From assembly GCA_013400975.1 (NCBI GenBank), contig WBMZ01012213.1, positions 248,001 through 312,000 of the forward strand: DNA of 64,000 bases, read 5' to 3'. Shown here piece after piece: positions 62,095 through 64,000 of this stretch. Origin of the DNA: Atrichornis clamosus. Its lineage: Eukaryota > Chordata > Aves > Passeriformes > Menuridae. Position numbers and translations under genes: made by a program. The notes under the pieces were generated by a model that ran no database searches, had not been told where the DNA came from, and saw nothing but the letters and a program-made list of their open reading frames with translations. Position 1 is the first letter of the stretch, and every line of letters begins with the position of its first letter.

Positions 62095-62986
62095 TTTTGG
62101 TTTTTTCCCATGTAGTTTGACAGTAGCTTTTGAGACATCCAGCACACCCACAGGTGTCCAAGGTGAGGTGTGGCTGTTGGGCAGCCTCTGTGAGGCAAGG
62201 CCTGGACTGCCCGGACGTGGGCACGGCCAGTTCCAACCTACCCACTGCAGGGCACAGCCAACCCCTTGGGCACAATGGTGGTGGTGCCTCAGGGAAACAT
62301 ATCTAAGGAAGGGCAAAATGCCTGATGGAGAGAGGAGAACGGAACAAAAAGGAGTGAAAGAAGCACCCCAGTCAGTGAAGGAATGGGAGGAGGGGCTCCA
62401 GACACCACAGCAGATATTTCCCTGGAGACTGTGCAGAAGACCATGGCGAGGCAGGCTGTACTTCTGCAGCCCACAGGGAATTCCCACACTGGAGCAGGCA
62501 TATGTGCCCTGAATGAAGCTTCTAGCAATGGAGAAACCACACAGGAGCAGGTTTTTTGTGGTCTGGGGCAAGAAGTCACTCTGAAGCAGTTCTTGAAGGA
62601 CTGTACCCTGGGGGGGACCCACAATGGAGCACAGAAAAAGTAGAAGGAGCTGTTATGAACTGATTAGTACCCTCAGTTCCCGCTTGCCCTGCACTGCTTG
62701 GGCAGGTACAGGAGTTGGGAATGAAAGAATGCAGTTGAGCATGGGAAGAAAAGAGGGATAGCTGACAAGAGGTGGCTCAGCTTTTGTCTTTGTTTCTCAC
62801 CATGATACTCTATATTGAATTAGCACTAAATTTGCTTTCTCCAAGTCAACCCTCTGTGACAGTCATTCCGAAGTGACCTTTGTCTTTTGTGTTCATCCAC
62901 AAGCTTTTGCGTCTTGCATTCCCCAGGCCCTGCTTGAAGGAGGAAAGTGAGAGCATCCAGCACTCATCCATGGTCAACCCACCTCA
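62095..62986 (+). mobile_element. Diverged ERVL-like LTR, nearly full length
   Basis: The third copy of the LTR family seen at 2.3 and 8 kb, here antisense to DOCK4. Family blocks in order: GGTGGTGGTGCCTCAGGGAA followed by ACATATCTAAGGAAGGG (the counterpart of the TAACATATTTAAGAAG block), GCTCCAGACACCACAGCAGA, AAGACCATGGCGAGGCAGGC, TGTACTTCTGCAGCCCACAG, AAGCAGTTCTTGAAGGACTG, GTTATGAACTGATTAGTACC, the decayed polyadenylation region GAATTAGCACTAAATTTGC, and the terminal TGGTCAACCCACCTCA. Both ends are diverged, with no target-site duplication found, so the left boundary is approximate. The 176- and 111-codon minus frames and the 131-codon plus frame inside are by-products of its GC-rich sequence, not genes. 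Confidence 0.78.
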
Positions 62987-64000
62987 GCAGTACACCATTA
63001 GTACTAGTTTTCTCGAAATACTAATTTCTCTGTATGACCTACCTGAACTAGTTATTAGCTGCTTCCATCTGCTATATACATAGAACAACTAAGATTTTGC
63101 TAATATTTTCCCACTGCAGAGAATAACAATTTTGAATTGTAATGGACATCTGACAAATAATGTGATAAAAAGCATTATTCAAGACTACAGGCTACATTTT
63201 TGCTTCATGTAAATGTATCAAAGCACCCACTATTTAACTTTTTTATAGAACTTAATGTATGCCTAATATACTTGGAGAAGCCACTTACTTTAAATTATCT
63301 TTTATTGAATTCTTTCTCCATTATGGAAATTATGTTGAGCAGTCAGTTTAGACAAGTTAGCCATGACTAAGTATTCATTTAAATCCTTTTAGCTCAAACT
63401 GGTACAGAACTTTATCATAACGACCAAATCTTTTCTTACACACAACTTCCCAGTATAGTTAGAGACTCATTTCGTCTCTGTAATTACCATTTTCAATGTC
63501 TCAGTAATCCTTTACACCAAGTAGTTTTTTGGCCTTTACCCTGCTGTAGTCTGGCCAGCATCTTCCTCTGAGTATCCCTTGTTCTTGTGGACACACCAGA
63601 CAACCATATTCCCAGGCAAAGGCAGAAGAGACAGGGAAACAGATTCTGGGTACACATGCATTCACACACACGTCAAGCACAGAAAACACTTGTGCAGAAG
63701 GTTGTTTCATTCAGAAAGGCAAACTGCAGAAGGCAAAAGAACTAATATCTATATAATGTGTAGAATTTGCAGAAGAAAAGTGTGTGGTTCAATCTTTATT
63801 TAATAAATTTCTGCTTTGAAGTCAAGCTTCCTTCCAGTGCATTCCTAATACTTTATTCCTTAATCTAGGTGGACAGCATGAAGGTCTTTTCAATAAAAAA
63901 ATTGGTCTACGATTAATGAATCTAAGAGAAATGTAATTCTTTCATAATGTTAATACTGTGACCGAAAATGGAGGAGGTACTTTTGGACAGCCATATATCA
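62987..64000 (-). other. DOCK4 intron 1, right edge of window
   Basis: AT-rich anonymous sequence. Nothing recognisable, and no CpG island or exon 1, up to the window edge. Confidence 0.55.

Larger units (their letters stand above)
1..64000 (-). other. DOCK4: DOCK4 gene, partial (introns 1-8, exons 2-8)
   Basis: The whole window lies inside one minus-strand gene. Seven exons translate to a continuous protein that I recognise as the N-terminal part of DOCK4. DOCK-family proteins are atypical guanine nucleotide exchange factors; DOCK4 is known to activate Rac1 and Rap1, to bind ELMO proteins and to take part in cell migration, dendrite growth and Wnt signalling. The catalytic DHR-2 domain and the lipid-binding DHR-1 domain are encoded further left and are not in this window. 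The promoter and exon 1 are also outside, to the right. The window shows the usual vertebrate pattern of a giant first intron (at least 44.7 kb here) followed by tightly spaced exons. Confidence 0.93.

Noticed and set aside
62092..62622. 176-codon minus-strand open frame, the longest in the window
   Set aside because: It lies entirely within an LTR of a recognised avian family, overlaps a long frame on the other strand and has no recognisable domain. GC-rich repeat sequence with few stops explains it.
1..64000. CRISPR arrays, prokaryotic operons, tRNA or rRNA genes
   Set aside because: No regularly spaced repeats, no cloverleaf-forming tRNA sequence and no rRNA core motifs were seen. The window is vertebrate intronic DNA.

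Overview
The window is intronic and exonic DNA from a bird nuclear genome. The evidence is CR1-type LINE fragments with the typical avian 3' tail (GATTCTATGATTCT-like), LTRs of a family widespread in neoavian and songbird genomes, AT-rich single-copy sequence with very few CpGs, and small vertebrate-type exons with GT-AG splice sites. There is no bacterial-style gene organisation.

The only gene I can support is DOCK4 (dedicator of cytokinesis 4), read on the minus strand. Seven consecutive coding exons lie between 9223 and 19315. Together they encode about residues 13 to 233 (664 nt) of a protein of roughly 1,970 residues: the SH3 domain (exons 2-4), the helical segment after it (exons 5-7) and the start of the conserved DOCK N-terminal module (exon 8). 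Splice phases join correctly across all seven exons. The translation is nearly identical to human DOCK4 as I remember it. Exon 1 (start codon, about 12 residues) must lie beyond 64000, and exon 9 onward lies left of position 1. Exon numbers assume a single coding exon 1.

Layout: 1-9222 is the start of intron 8, holding a complete solo LTR with target-site duplication (2266-3202), a truncated LTR of the same family (about 7980-8458) and a small CR1 piece. 9223-19315 is the exon cluster, with introns of 1.0-2.3 kb; one of these (intron 5) appears to be a GC-AG intron. 19316-64000 is 44.7 kb of the very long intron 1. It contains six CR1 fragments, a truncated LTR of a second family (39339), a long copy of the first LTR family (about 62100-62986), microsatellites, A/C-rich simple tracts and several stretches whose composition suggests conserved regulatory DNA, which I could not confirm without alignment.

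No RNA gene, CRISPR array, intact mobile-element ORF or second protein-coding gene was found. The longest open frames (176, 131, 121, 115 and 113 codons) lie in LTRs or in anonymous intron sequence and are judged spurious. The regulatory candidates in intron 1 are inference from composition and motifs only.
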